Counted from the stretch's first letter, positions 1 through 5,591 are shown. The stretch is DNA of 6,249 nucleotides from Candidatus Aegiribacteria sp. (GCA_030640155.1 DAOWJX010000275.1:1-6249); one strand, 5' to 3'. Made by a program: numbers and translations. Notes: generated by a model not told the origin, from the letters alone.

Positions 1-352
1 GCGGTTGAGGAAACCGAATGGATGGACTTGAAATCCCGCTGAATGGTCTCGGTTCAATTGAGGGAATTATCCTGATACCCGGACGTCCGATTGAAATTCC
101 ACCGACTGCCGATACCTGAAAAGAAACATTCTCTGCTCCGTTCGGTAGCAGAAATACTACCGGAAATGCTGGAAGAAGAGGCACACCAGGTTCTCCTCGA
201 AGTTCCATACCGGGAAATTCAACGACGTTCCATTCATTATCAATCTCGATGGTTACAAGAGCCGGATCAAGTTCAATTGTGCGGGTAATCGAACCCGCGA
301 TGGCTGGAAGACCCCCGAACAGCAATAACAGAACCAGTAGAAGAAATCTCAA
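1..352 (-). CDS. Secreted protein N-terminus, C25-peptidase propeptide-like (partial)
   Basis: The minus strand is open from about 358 to the window edge, so only some 117 N-terminal residues are visible. I prefer the TTG at 352-350, because GAAGGGG (365-359) lies 6 nt upstream; a TTG at 358 would touch that site. The protein begins MRFLLLVLLLLFGG and has a hydrophobic core followed by an AIA signal-peptidase site near residue 18, so export across the inner membrane is expected. After a beta-rich stretch comes GEPGVPLLP, then FLLPNGAENVSFQVSAVGG and a PSIEPRPFSG segment. From memory, this order (GEPG-x-P-x-LP, then LP-x-GA, then a proline-rich strand) resembles the propeptide of gingipain-type C25 peptidases and related secreted proteins of FCB-group bacteria. 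The catalytic domain would lie outside the window, so peptidase function is inference. A + strand reading frame over the same bases (91-288) is a shadow. Confidence 0.6.
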   Translation of the reverse strand, partial: MRFLLLVLLLLFGGLPAIAGSITRTIELDPALVTIEIDNEWNVVEFPGMELRGEPGVPLLPAFPVVFLLPNGAENVSFQVSAVGGISIGRPGIRIIPSIEPRPFSGISSPSIRFPQP

Positions 353-367
353 ATTCAACCCCTTCGT

Positions 368-380
368 TACATGACATGTA
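368..380. promoter_or_regulatory. 13-bp palindrome in the divergent intergenic region
   Basis: TACATG-A-CATGTA is a perfect inverted repeat with one central base. It lies between the leftward secreted-protein gene and rightward glgP. It overlaps the candidate -35 of glgP and sits just upstream of the Shine-Dalgarno site of the leftward gene. It could be an operator for one or both genes; no regulator is identified. Confidence 0.35.
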
Positions 381-398
381 CACTGAATATATTACAAT
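371..398 (+). promoter_or_regulatory. Candidate sigma-70 promoter for glgP
   Basis: ATGACA (371-376) and TACAAT (393-398) each match the sigma-70 -35 and -10 consensus at five of six positions and are 16 nt apart. The predicted start near 405 gives a leader of about 55 nt. The flanking sequence is AT-rich. This is a pattern match only. Confidence 0.4.
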
Positions 399-448
399 AC
401 TCTGGTAATGGTTCCCGATTGAGCAGCAATCAGGATAACAGGTTTCGT

Positions 449-454
449 GGAAGG
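449..454 (+). promoter_or_regulatory. Ribosome binding site that decides the glgP start
   Basis: GGAAGG ends 8 nt before the TTG at 463. It overlaps the in-frame GTG at 454, so it cannot serve that codon. This favours TTG 463 as the start. Confidence 0.55.
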
Positions 455-462
455 TGTATACA

Positions 463-3015
463 TTGAAAACAAGAACTTTCAGGGTCGTTCCAAAAATACC
501 GGAACAGCTTACCGCTCTCAAACAGATAGCTTACAATATATGGTGGACATGGAATTCGCAGGCGATTGAACTCTTCCGATGGATAGATTCCGACCTGTGG
601 GAAAAAACATATCACAATCCGGTGCGTCTTCTGGGGCATGTCAGCCAGGAAAGACTAAAGGAACTTGCACAGGATAGTGTATACCGATCACATCTGGAAA
701 AAACCACTGAACGTCTTACGAACTATCTTGAGAGAAGTACATGGTTCGATGCTCTGAAGGAACAGAATAAAACTATCGACGACAATTTCCTTGTCGCCAC
801 TTTCTCAGCTGAATTCGGTCTACATGAGAGTATTCCAATTTACTCGGGCGGCCTTGGTGTTCTCGCGGGAGATACCATTAAGAGCAGCAGTGAACTCGGA
901 CTACCCATGGTTGGTGTCTCACTGCTTTATAGACATGGCTATTTCAGCCAATATCTGAACAGCGACGGATGGCAGCAGGAACGCTACTTCGTTAACGATT
1001 ATTCCAATATGCCTGTTGAGCCGGTTTTCGGGAATGATGGCAGCCAGGTCTCTGTGGATGTACCGATGGGAAACAGAATAGTTAAAGCAGCTGTCTGGAA
1101 AATAAAAGTAGGCAGAGCTGATCTGTTTCTGCTGGATACGAATCTTCAGGAGAACAGAAAAGATGACCGCGAGATAACAGGACAGCTCTACGGTGGCGAC
1201 AGGAAAAGGAGGATTCAGCAGGAAATAGTACTGGGGATTGGCGGCTTGAAAGCTCTGGATGAAATGAACCTGACTCCAACGGTAAGACATATAAATGAAG
1301 GGCATTCTGCATTTCTGATAGTAGAGCTGATAAGGAAGCTCATGAAGGAAAATCTGTCATTCCCTGAAGCCAGAGAATTAGTTTCCGCCGGTAATGTCTT
1401 CACCACACACACGCCGGTTCCGGCCGGCAACGAGGAGTTTCCTCCTGATCTGGTAATCAAATATCTCCATCCAATGATAAAGGAGATGGGGCTGACCAAC
1501 GAAGAATTTCTTCAATTCGGTCATCATAATGATAATCCAAATTTCTCCATGACGGTTTTCGGTCTTCGATTCTGCGATTTCCGAAACGGCGTAAGTGAAT
1601 TGCATGGCAGAATTTCAAGAGAGATATGGAAAGATGTCTGGCCGACTCTTCCTGAAGCAGATACTCCTATAGCACACGTAACAAATGGTATTCATCCTGA
1701 ATCATGGGTATCGGATGAGATGGTTAAGCTCTTCAGCAGATATGTCGGTCCGAGATGGTCTAGTAATAAAACAGGCAGCACGGCATGGAAAAAGATTGAT
1801 AAGGTTCCCGATTCCGAACTGTGGCCGGCACATATCAGAATGAGAGAACGACTCGTCTCCTGGTCAAGAAACAGATGGGAAAAGCAGATTAAACGCATGG
1901 GGCTTCTCAAACCACATCTTGAGGATATCCCTGTCCTTGATCCTGAAACTCTGACAATCGGATTCGCAAGGAGATTTGCATCATACAAAAGAGCAACTCT
2001 GCTTCTCCGGGATGAGGAACGCCTGAATCAAATTGTGAACGATCCTGAAAAGCCTGTGCAATTCATTTTTGCAGGTAAAGCTCACCCGCATGATACTGAA
2101 GGCAAGGAACTGATCAGAAAGATAGTCCACCTCTGCATGAAGGAGGAATTCTACGGCAAGATCATCTATCTAGAAGACTACAGCATTGAGGTGGCAAGAC
2201 AGATGGTTCAGGGAGTAGACGTGTGGTTGAACACTCCAAGACTCCCCTTGGAGGCCAGTGGAACAAGTGGAATGAAAGCCTGTTTTAACGGGGTAATTCA
2301 GTGCAGTGTTCCCGACGGATGGTGGGCCGAAGCCTACGAACCGGGAATGGGCTGGTCGATAGGGAAAGGTGAGGTATACGATGATCCTGAGCTTCAGGAC
2401 AGACTTGAAGCAAAAGCTCTCTACAATATTATTGAAAACCAGATTGCACCAATCTTCTACGACCGTGACAGAAATGACATCCCCGTAAACTGGATCAGAA
2501 TAATGAAAGAATCGATGAAGAAAGTCTGTCCCTTTTTCAGCAGCAACAGAATGCTGACGGAATACACAAATGCATCTTACGTTCCCGCATTCGAGCGTGC
2601 AAAAAAGCTTTTAGATAATAACTACTCCGGCGCCAGAGATCTGGCTGAGTGGATGGAAAAGGTCAGGAAAGCATGGAGTGCAATTCAGATTATACAGGTA
2701 GAATGCGAGATGGAAAACGGCACATGTGCAGTCGGCGATCCTCTCCCTGTTATGGTTACAGTTCATGCTCCGGGTCTTCTGCCTGAAGATCTGCAGGTTG
2801 AAATTCATCATGGCAAGGTCGAGCCTGATAGCTGGTTGACTGAAAGAAAACTGATTCTCCTGAAATTTGACCGAGATGAAGGAAGTAATTTCATTTTCAC
2901 CGGATCGTTCGTGTGCAATCATTCCGGTAATCAGGGTTTCACCGCAAGAATACTGCCGTGCCACCCGGAATTCGGTCGGATAATTCAGCCCGGTCTTGTA
3001 TGCTGGTGGGAATAG
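463..3015 (+). CDS. glgP: Alpha-glucan (glycogen/maltodextrin) phosphorylase, short type
   Basis: This cytoplasmic GT35 enzyme releases glucose-1-phosphate from alpha-1,4-glucans by phosphorolysis with PLP as cofactor. The 850 residues fit the short-type family of Thermotoga and mycobacterial phosphorylases. Counting from TTG 463, the order is an N-terminal LKQIAYNIWWTWN segment, GGLGVLAGD near 129, HINEGHSAF at 276-284, FTTHTPVPAGN with the likely catalytic His316, VTNGIHPESW, FARRFASYKRA with Arg504 and Lys509 as the phosphate-binding pair, and EASGTSGMK with the PLP lysine at 605. Residues from about 735 form the beta-rich C-terminal extension usual in this subfamily. One small oddity is CFN after the PLP lysine, where the classical phosphorylase signature has Leu or Met before Asn. 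GTG 454 is the alternative start (853 residues). The gene ends in TAG and is intact. No other glycogen gene is adjacent. Confidence 0.96.
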   Translation: MKTRTFRVVPKIPEQLTALKQIAYNIWWTWNSQAIELFRWIDSDLWEKTYHNPVRLLGHVSQERLKELAQDSVYRSHLEKTTERLTNYLERSTWFDALKEQNKTIDDNFLVATFSAEFGLHESIPIYSGGLGVLAGDTIKSSSELGLPMVGVSLLYRHGYFSQYLNSDGWQQERYFVNDYSNMPVEPVFGNDGSQVSVDVPMGNRIVKAAVWKIKVGRADLFLLDTNLQENRKDDREITGQLYGGDRKRRIQQEIVLGIGGLKALDEMNLTPTVRHINEGHSAFLIVELIRKLMKENLSFPEARELVSAGNVFTTHTPVPAGNEEFPPDLVIKYLHPMIKEMGLTNEEFLQFGHHNDNPNFSMTVFGLRFCDFRNGVSELHGRISREIWKDVWPTLPEADTPIAHVTNGIHPESWVSDEMVKLFSRYVGPRWSSNKTGSTAWKKIDKVPDSELWPAHIRMRERLVSWSRNRWEKQIKRMGLLKPHLEDIPVLDPETLTIGFARRFASYKRATLLLRDEERLNQIVNDPEKPVQFIFAGKAHPHDTEGKELIRKIVHLCMKEEFYGKIIYLEDYSIEVARQMVQGVDVWLNTPRLPLEASGTSGMKACFNGVIQCSVPDGWWAEAYEPGMGWSIGKGEVYDDPELQDRLEAKALYNIIENQIAPIFYDRDRNDIPVNWIRIMKESMKKVCPFFSSNRMLTEYTNASYVPAFERAKKLLDNNYSGARDLAEWMEKVRKAWSAIQIIQVECEMENGTCAVGDPLPVMVTVHAPGLLPEDLQVEIHHGKVEPDSWLTERKLILLKFDRDEGSNFIFTGSFVCNHSGNQGFTARILPCHPEFGRIIQPGLVCWWE

Positions 3016-3024
3016 AAATCTGAA

Positions 3025-3050
3025 AATGTACTTACATTCCGGAAACCCGG
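3025..3050 (+). other. Two small hairpins after glgP
   Basis: AATGT/ACATT (3025-3029 and 3034-3038) and CCGG/CCGG (3039-3042 and 3047-3050) follow the glgP stop. Neither is followed by a T run, so I do not call an intrinsic terminator. They may only slow or protect the transcript end. Confidence 0.2.
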
Positions 3051-3054
3051 GCAC

Positions 3055-3085
3055 TTGACAACGAACGGGAATATTGCCAGATGTT
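3055..3085 (+). promoter_or_regulatory. Possible selC promoter
   Basis: A perfect TTGACA lies at 3055-3060. The best -10 is the poor GATGTT at 3080-3085, after 19 nt, which places the start about 17 nt before the mature tRNA. The -35 is convincing and the -10 is not. Read-through from glgP is an alternative. Confidence 0.3.
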
Positions 3086-3108
3086 TGGTTGCCCGTAAAA
3101 AGACCCGC

Positions 3109-3205
3109 GGGAGCGCAAGGGGACTGGTGTCCCTCCCGGACTTCAAATCCGGTGTTGGGTGCTAAAACCATCCTGGGTGGGTTCGATTCCCACACGTTCC
3201 CGCCA
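3109..3205 (+). tRNA. selC: tRNA-Sec (selenocysteine, anticodon TCA)
   Basis: This 97-nt RNA decodes UGA as selenocysteine together with SelA/SelD and SelB. The acceptor stem pairs 3109-3116 with 3194-3201: seven pairs including one G-U, with a C-A mismatch at the eighth position. The D stem has six pairs (3119-3124 with 3129-3134) around a 4-nt TGGT loop, a hallmark of bacterial tRNA-Sec. The anticodon arm is CCGGA-CTTCAAA-TCCGG with TCA at 3143-3145. A long variable arm pairs 3157-3161 with 3169-3173. The T arm is GTGGG-TTCGATT-CCCAC. The discriminator is G3202, and CCA is encoded at 3203-3205. The eight-plus-five acceptor/T geometry and the extended D stem separate it from suppressor tRNAs. 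No selA, selB, selD or selenoprotein gene was found in the window. Confidence 0.93.
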
Positions 3206-3630
3206 ATCCATCAATCATCCTTTCTGATCTGCCACTCTTCTTTACCCTCTTCTTCAAGTAGCTGCGAATAATCAGCATCATCCGGCTGCTGCAGGACCGG
3301 TAGTGTTTAACCCATCAGAACATATATGGTAAGTGTATCTTATTTAAAAGTTTCAGTGCTTATAGTCCGCATATTTCACCAGGTTCCGTTACGAAACGGT
3401 GTAGAAGCGCTCGCAGACAAGGCATGCGAATGGGGTCGACGCAGACGTATTGTAGATACTTCAAGGAAGGTCGATTGAGCATAACGCAGTATGCGAGTGT
3501 CGTATGCGCCATTGCAGTAGCAACACTGGTGAGGTATGCGGATTAGATATTGCTCGAATTCTTCCAGTCGATCAAGCATTTAAACTCGCTCATTACCTTA
3601 ACAGCAGCTCTTCAACACCTGTTTTGCAGC
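3206..3630. other. Gene-poor stretch between selC and the cassette array
   Basis: No convincing gene is present. A + frame is open from 3304 to the TAG at 3544-3546. Its last 40 codons from ATG 3424 include RYFKEGRLSITQYASVVCAI, which looks faintly protein-like but has no ribosome binding site. The opposite frame (3579-3376) is equally unsupported. GTATGCG occurs three times (3489, 3502 and 3534), and CCGTT/AACGG forms a small hairpin near 3388. The stretch may be decayed genes or a decayed array edge. Confidence 0.4.
3211..3306 (-). other. Possible C-terminal gene fragment
   Basis: The minus strand has a 31-codon open stretch from just after a TAA (3309-3307) to a TGA (3213-3211). It encodes an acidic, coding-looking tail containing YSQLLEEEGKEEWQIRKDD. 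There is no start codon of the usual kind and no family that I recognise. It could be debris of a lost gene beside selC, or chance composition. Confidence 0.2.
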
Positions 3631-3637
3631 GTTAGTA
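3596..3637 (+). other. Possible degenerate attC end
   Basis: CCTTAAC (3596-3602) resembles an R'' box, and GCAGCGTTAG (3627-3635) has the GCGTTAG look of a cassette core site. The pairing between is weak and the 42-nt span is shorter than known attC sites. It may be an eroded attC or attI-proximal remnant, or chance. Confidence 0.25.
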
Positions 3638-3725
3638 TACATTTGTTTACTATAATATGTCAAGATAATCGCCTTGACCTCCAGTATTCTGTACTGTATT
3701 CTCAAGCTATTAAACCAGAAGGATA

Positions 3726-3758
3726 ATTGAACAGTAGCTGTTCAATAATTGTTAGCAC
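3726..3758 (+). repeat. Hairpin and core-like site at the left edge of the hicAB cassette
   Basis: ATTGAACAG (3726-3734) and CTGTTCAAT (3738-3746) form a perfect 9-bp stem with a TAG loop. GTTAGCAC (3751-3758) follows 4 nt later and is the exact complement of GTGCTAAC at 4380-4387, which opens the attC after hicB. That pairing marks 3751/3752 as the left cassette junction. The usual GC before GTT is absent, and a full attC on the left side is not clear. Confidence 0.45.
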
Positions 3759-3769
3759 ATTAGAAGGGA

Positions 3770-3798
3770 TTTACAAACAGTATCATTATTGATACTAT
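3770..3798 (+). promoter_or_regulatory. Candidate hicAB promoter with embedded operator palindrome
   Basis: TTTACA (3770-3775) and TACTAT (3793-3798) are 17 nt apart. Between and overlapping them is the palindrome AGTATCA-TTAT-TGATACT (3779-3796), with perfect 7-bp arms. HicB antitoxins bind palindromic operators over their own promoter, so this is a good autoregulation candidate. The predicted transcript start falls at about the hicA ATG (3804). No Shine-Dalgarno site precedes that ATG, so a leaderless message is possible. Confidence 0.45.
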
Positions 3799-3803
3799 AT
3801 TCT

Positions 3804-4064
3804 ATGGCAAAGATTGAAGAGTTGATAAAAAGAATAAAGGATAACCTGAAGGATGTCCGATTCTCGGATTTATGCAGGATTTGTAAATACCATTTCGGTG
3901 AACCCAGATAATCCTGATCAAGCCATCAAATTTACATGACACCGTGGCAAGGAGGTCCAAGAGTGAACAACCAGAATAAGAAAGGCAGAGCAGAAGCGTA
4001 CCAGGTTAGACAAGTTCGTCGTGCCATAGAGAGGTTGATTGAAGAAGATGCCACCGAAAAATGA
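3804..4064 (+). pseudogene. hicA: HicA-type toxin, broken by two in-frame stops
   Basis: One reading frame of 86 codons holds a whole HicA-like mRNA interferase: VRFSDLCRICKYHFGEPR, then stop, S, stop, then SSHQIY, TPWQGGPRVN and YQVRQVRRAIERL. HicA toxins are small dsRBD-fold RNases that cleave mRNA with one histidine; here that is the His in SSH. From memory the family reads PRQSGSSH at the break, so TAA (3909-3911) replaces a CAA and TGA (3915-3917) replaces a GGA, each by a single base change with no frameshift. The rest looks conserved, which suggests recent loss. Translation would end after 35 residues, before the histidine. The 3' end overlaps hicB by 17 nt. AAGGAGG (3949-3955) precedes an in-frame GTG (3963) and could allow re-initiation towards hicB. 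Although selC is present, TGA recoding alone could not rescue the gene, because the TAA comes first. Confidence 0.75.
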
Positions 4065-4377
4065 TCTTTACACATACAGAGTGACATGGTCCGAAAAAGA
4101 TCAAGAGTATATCGGTCAATGCACAGAGTTCCCCAGCTTGAGCTGGCTTACCGAAACTCAGGAATCAGCTCTAAAGGGAATACGACAGCTTGTGGCAAAT
4201 GTTATCTCTGATATGAAGAAAAACAAAGAAAAAATACCAGTTCCGATTTCAATCAGGAAATACAGTGGAAAGTTCATGGTGCGGATTCCTCCCGAAGTCC
4301 ATCGCAAACTTGCTGAAATTGCAGCAGAAGAGGGAGTGAGTATCAATCGATTGGTAAGCGCAAGATTAGCAAAATAA
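4048..4377 (+). CDS. hicB: HicB-family antitoxin
   Basis: This 109-residue protein should neutralise HicA by covering its active site and should repress its own promoter. The N-terminal half (YTYRVTWSEKDQEYIGQC, FPSLSWL, then a helix ending IPVPI) is the HicB partial RNase H fold. The C-terminal SGKFMVRIPPEVHRKLAEIA followed by VSINRLVSARLAK is a ribbon-helix-helix DNA-binding domain. I chose ATG 4048, as it gives the usual short lead into YTYRVTW. TTG 4039 is an alternative adding three residues, and AGAGAGG (4028-4034) is closer to that TTG. The gene overlaps the end of the hicA frame, as in hicA-hicB operons. It is intact while its toxin partner is broken. The stop lies 2 nt before the attC, typical of a cassette gene. 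Confidence 0.9.
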   Translation: MPPKNDLYTYRVTWSEKDQEYIGQCTEFPSLSWLTETQESALKGIRQLVANVISDMKKNKEKIPVPISIRKYSGKFMVRIPPEVHRKLAEIAAEEGVSINRLVSARLAK

Positions 4378-4379
4378 AC

Positions 4380-4464
4380 GTGCTAACAACAGAATGAACC
4401 AGACGCAGAAGCAAGGAGCTTGAGCAAAAGAGAATCCCTGCGCAGGTTATTCTTAGCGTTGTGT
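4380..4464 (+). repeat. attC recombination site 1
   Basis: The site opens with GTGCTAAC (R'') followed by AA and ends with GC-GTTGTGT (R', 4458-4464). The arms pair AGAAT (4391-4395) with ATTCT (4449-4453), AACC (4397-4400) with GGTT (4445-4448), and CGCAG (4404-4408) with CTGCG (4438-4442). G4396 and A4403 are left extrahelical, and a loop of about 30 nt lies between the arms. Extrahelical bases, a variable loop, AACAA at one end and GCGTT at the other are diagnostic of integron attC sites. R' itself is not a perfect GTTRRRY. Recombination would fall between G4458 and T4459. Confidence 0.8.
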
Positions 4465-5152
4465 ATATAGAAAAAGAAGGGATACAATGCCTGAAGATTT
4501 TCAACTCAGAGGTAACCAAGTTACACTGCGGCCAATTGTGCAGTCCGATATTACTGATTACGAACGCTGGAATGATCCGTCTTCAAAGGCTTTCCAATTC
4601 GACGGTCCATGGTATAAGAACGATAACCTGTCAGCACTCATAGAACATAGAAAGAAAAAACTCTCTGAAGGACTTAAAACACCATATCGCTCTCTGGAAA
4701 TCGATACTATCAAAGGAAAACACATTGGTTGGGTGAATGCTTATCACAACGAAAACGATCCCCATGCAACTGCAATTGGCATATCGATTAATGTTGATGA
4801 ACATTGGGGTAAAGGGATGGGAACCGAGGCCTTAACTTTGTGGATAGATTATCTCTTCAGAGAAATGAATTTAATCCGTATCGGTTTCACCACTTGGCAA
4901 GGCAATCCTATGATGTTGAGGGTTGGAGAAAAACTCGGATTTGTGGAAGAGGCGAGAATAAGGAGAAGCTGTTTAGTCAAAGGTCAGTTCTACGATCGAA
5001 TATCAATGGGCATCTTGCGCGAAGAATGGGGAGCAAGGAAAGCGAATCTCCTTGTTTTAGATATACCTGAAGAAGATAGTACATAAAACCAAATGCAGCA
5101 GAACTGCGGCTTTGGAAATAGATTTTTGCTTATTGTCTGCTGATTTAGAGCG
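4459..5152 (+). mobile_element. Integron gene cassette 2 (GNAT acetyltransferase)
   Basis: The cassette runs from the core of attC 1 to the core of attC 2, about 694 bp. It holds a single + strand gene that begins 28 nt after the left junction and ends inside the R'' box on the right, the compact layout typical of cassettes. Its own start (TTGTGTAT) matches its R'' (ACATAAAAC) only loosely. Confidence 0.7.
4487..5086 (+). CDS. GNAT-family N-acetyltransferase (RimJ/RimL-like)
   Basis: This 199-residue protein is a GNAT acetyltransferase of the Acetyltransf_3 type, which transfers acetyl from acetyl-CoA to an amine. LRGNQVTLRPIVQSD at the N-terminus is the usual first strand. IGISINVDEHWGKGMGTEAL carries motif A, with the acetyl-CoA pyrophosphate loop at residues 107-112 (WGKGMG). 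TTWQGNPMMLRVGEKLGFVE is motif B, in the position of the N-x-x-x-x-x-x-x-x-x-GF segment. The C-terminal ILREEW is typical of RimJ/RimL relatives. The substrate is unknown; relatives include ribosomal-protein, antibiotic and small-molecule acetylases, and nothing here singles one out. AGAAGGG (4475-4481) lies 5 nt before ATG 4487 and supports that start. No promoter is evident, so expression may come from upstream cassettes. The TAA stop falls inside the next attC. Confidence 0.88.
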   Translation: MPEDFQLRGNQVTLRPIVQSDITDYERWNDPSSKAFQFDGPWYKNDNLSALIEHRKKKLSEGLKTPYRSLEIDTIKGKHIGWVNAYHNENDPHATAIGISINVDEHWGKGMGTEALTLWIDYLFREMNLIRIGFTTWQGNPMMLRVGEKLGFVEEARIRRSCLVKGQFYDRISMGILREEWGARKANLLVLDIPEEDST

Positions 5153-5158
5153 TTATGT
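5080..5158 (+). repeat. attC recombination site 2
   Basis: The left end ACATAA pairs with TTATGT of the core GC-GTTATGT (R' at 5152-5158). AAAT (5091-5094) pairs with ATTT (5143-5146), and CAGCAGA (5096-5102) pairs with TCTGCTG (5136-5142). G5095 is extrahelical, right after an AAT just as G4396 is in attC 1. The loop between the arms is 33 nt. The R'' box ends in AAAC rather than a clean YYYAAC. Recombination would fall between G5152 and T5153. Confidence 0.75.
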
Positions 5159-5591
5159 GGCACGGAGACAACTTGGGAACTTGAATACGAGATATTTTGT
5201 TGCTTCGAGGCGGTAAAGCTTATATGAAACGACTCGAAGAGATTTGGGTACTGTAATTCTTTATCGAACATCGGCATCGGGACCCTAAAAAGGAGAAATC
5301 ACGATGGGCAAAGAGATTACCGGAATCGTTATTGAGAAAGCTTACCATCCACCACCTGGTGCTCCAGATAAGTACTGGTGTTACCTTATGGTTGAAACGG
5401 AGTCCGGTGAACGAGTCAATGTGCGTCTCCATCAGAAAATACACGATAAGATAACTTTTGGAGACAAGATTCGTTTTAATAAACCTTCTCGAAAAAATAA
5501 GCGCTTACGTGATGTCCAGGTTATAGGAAGAGCACAGATCGAGTAGGGAGGTGACCGCAGAGTCAACCGTGTGCGTGGAGTGTCACATAAC
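5153..5591 (+). mobile_element. Integron gene cassette 3 (uncharacterised small protein), right end unclear
   Basis: The left junction is the core of attC 2. The cassette start GTTATGTGGCAC is matched by GTGTCACATAAC at 5580-5591 (11 of 12 complementary, the 8 nt next to the core perfect), the position expected for its own R'' box. The 3' arm and GCGTT core that should follow are not recognisable before the next gene. Bases 5159-5303 hold no gene I can support, only an open end-frame ending in MKRLEEIWVL. Confidence 0.5.
5304..5546 (+). CDS. Uncharacterised 80-residue cassette protein
   Basis: I do not recognise a named family. The gene has AGGAG (5291-5295) 8 nt before ATG 5304 and ends in TAG. 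The product is basic and soluble, with no signal peptide or membrane segment. The sequence alternates short beta-type stretches: ITGIVIEKAYHPPPG, then KYWCYLMVETESGERVNVRL, then GDKIRFNKP, then a basic RKNKRLRDVQVIG tail. The GD-x-I-x-F turn and strand spacing recall small OB-fold or SH3-like barrels, and the basic tail would suit nucleic-acid or ribonucleoprotein contact; both are inference. A 150-nt leader separates it from the cassette junction, longer than for its neighbour. It is the only gene in its cassette. Confidence 0.8.
   Translation: MGKEITGIVIEKAYHPPPGAPDKYWCYLMVETESGERVNVRLHQKIHDKITFGDKIRFNKPSRKNKRLRDVQVIGRAQIE

Larger units (their letters stand above)
3752..4458 (+). mobile_element. 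Integron gene cassette 1 (hicA pseudogene-hicB)
   Basis: The boundaries come from G|TTAGCAC at 3751/3752, from its complement GTGCTAAC at 4380-4387, and from the attC core G|TT at 4458/4459. In integron cassettes the first bases of a cassette pair with its own R'' box, as seen here over 8 nt. The cassette is about 707 bp and carries one toxin-antitoxin unit with its own candidate promoter, as is common for such cassettes. Confidence 0.65.

Noticed and set aside
91..288. + strand frame of 65 codons
   Set aside because: It lies opposite the leftward secreted-protein gene, lacks a ribosome binding site and has no recognisable motif.
3084..3100. Hairpin ACGGG (3065-3069)/CCCGT (3092-3096) followed by A-rich sequence as a glgP terminator
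   Set aside because: On the + strand the stem is followed by A, not T, and the 22-nt loop is large; it is not an intrinsic terminator.
2611..3195. Long minus-strand frame of 194 codons over the end of glgP and selC
   Set aside because: It overlaps a clear phosphorylase and a structured tRNA; its length comes from codon bias on the other strand.
3376..3579. Minus-strand frame of 67 codons
   Set aside because: No good ribosome binding site or family resemblance, and the opposite strand is equally open here. Kept only as part of the gene-poor stretch.
3360..3760. CRISPR-like array from the GTATGCG repeats
   Set aside because: The repeats are only 7 nt with unequal spacing (13 and 32 nt); there are no repeat-spacer units.
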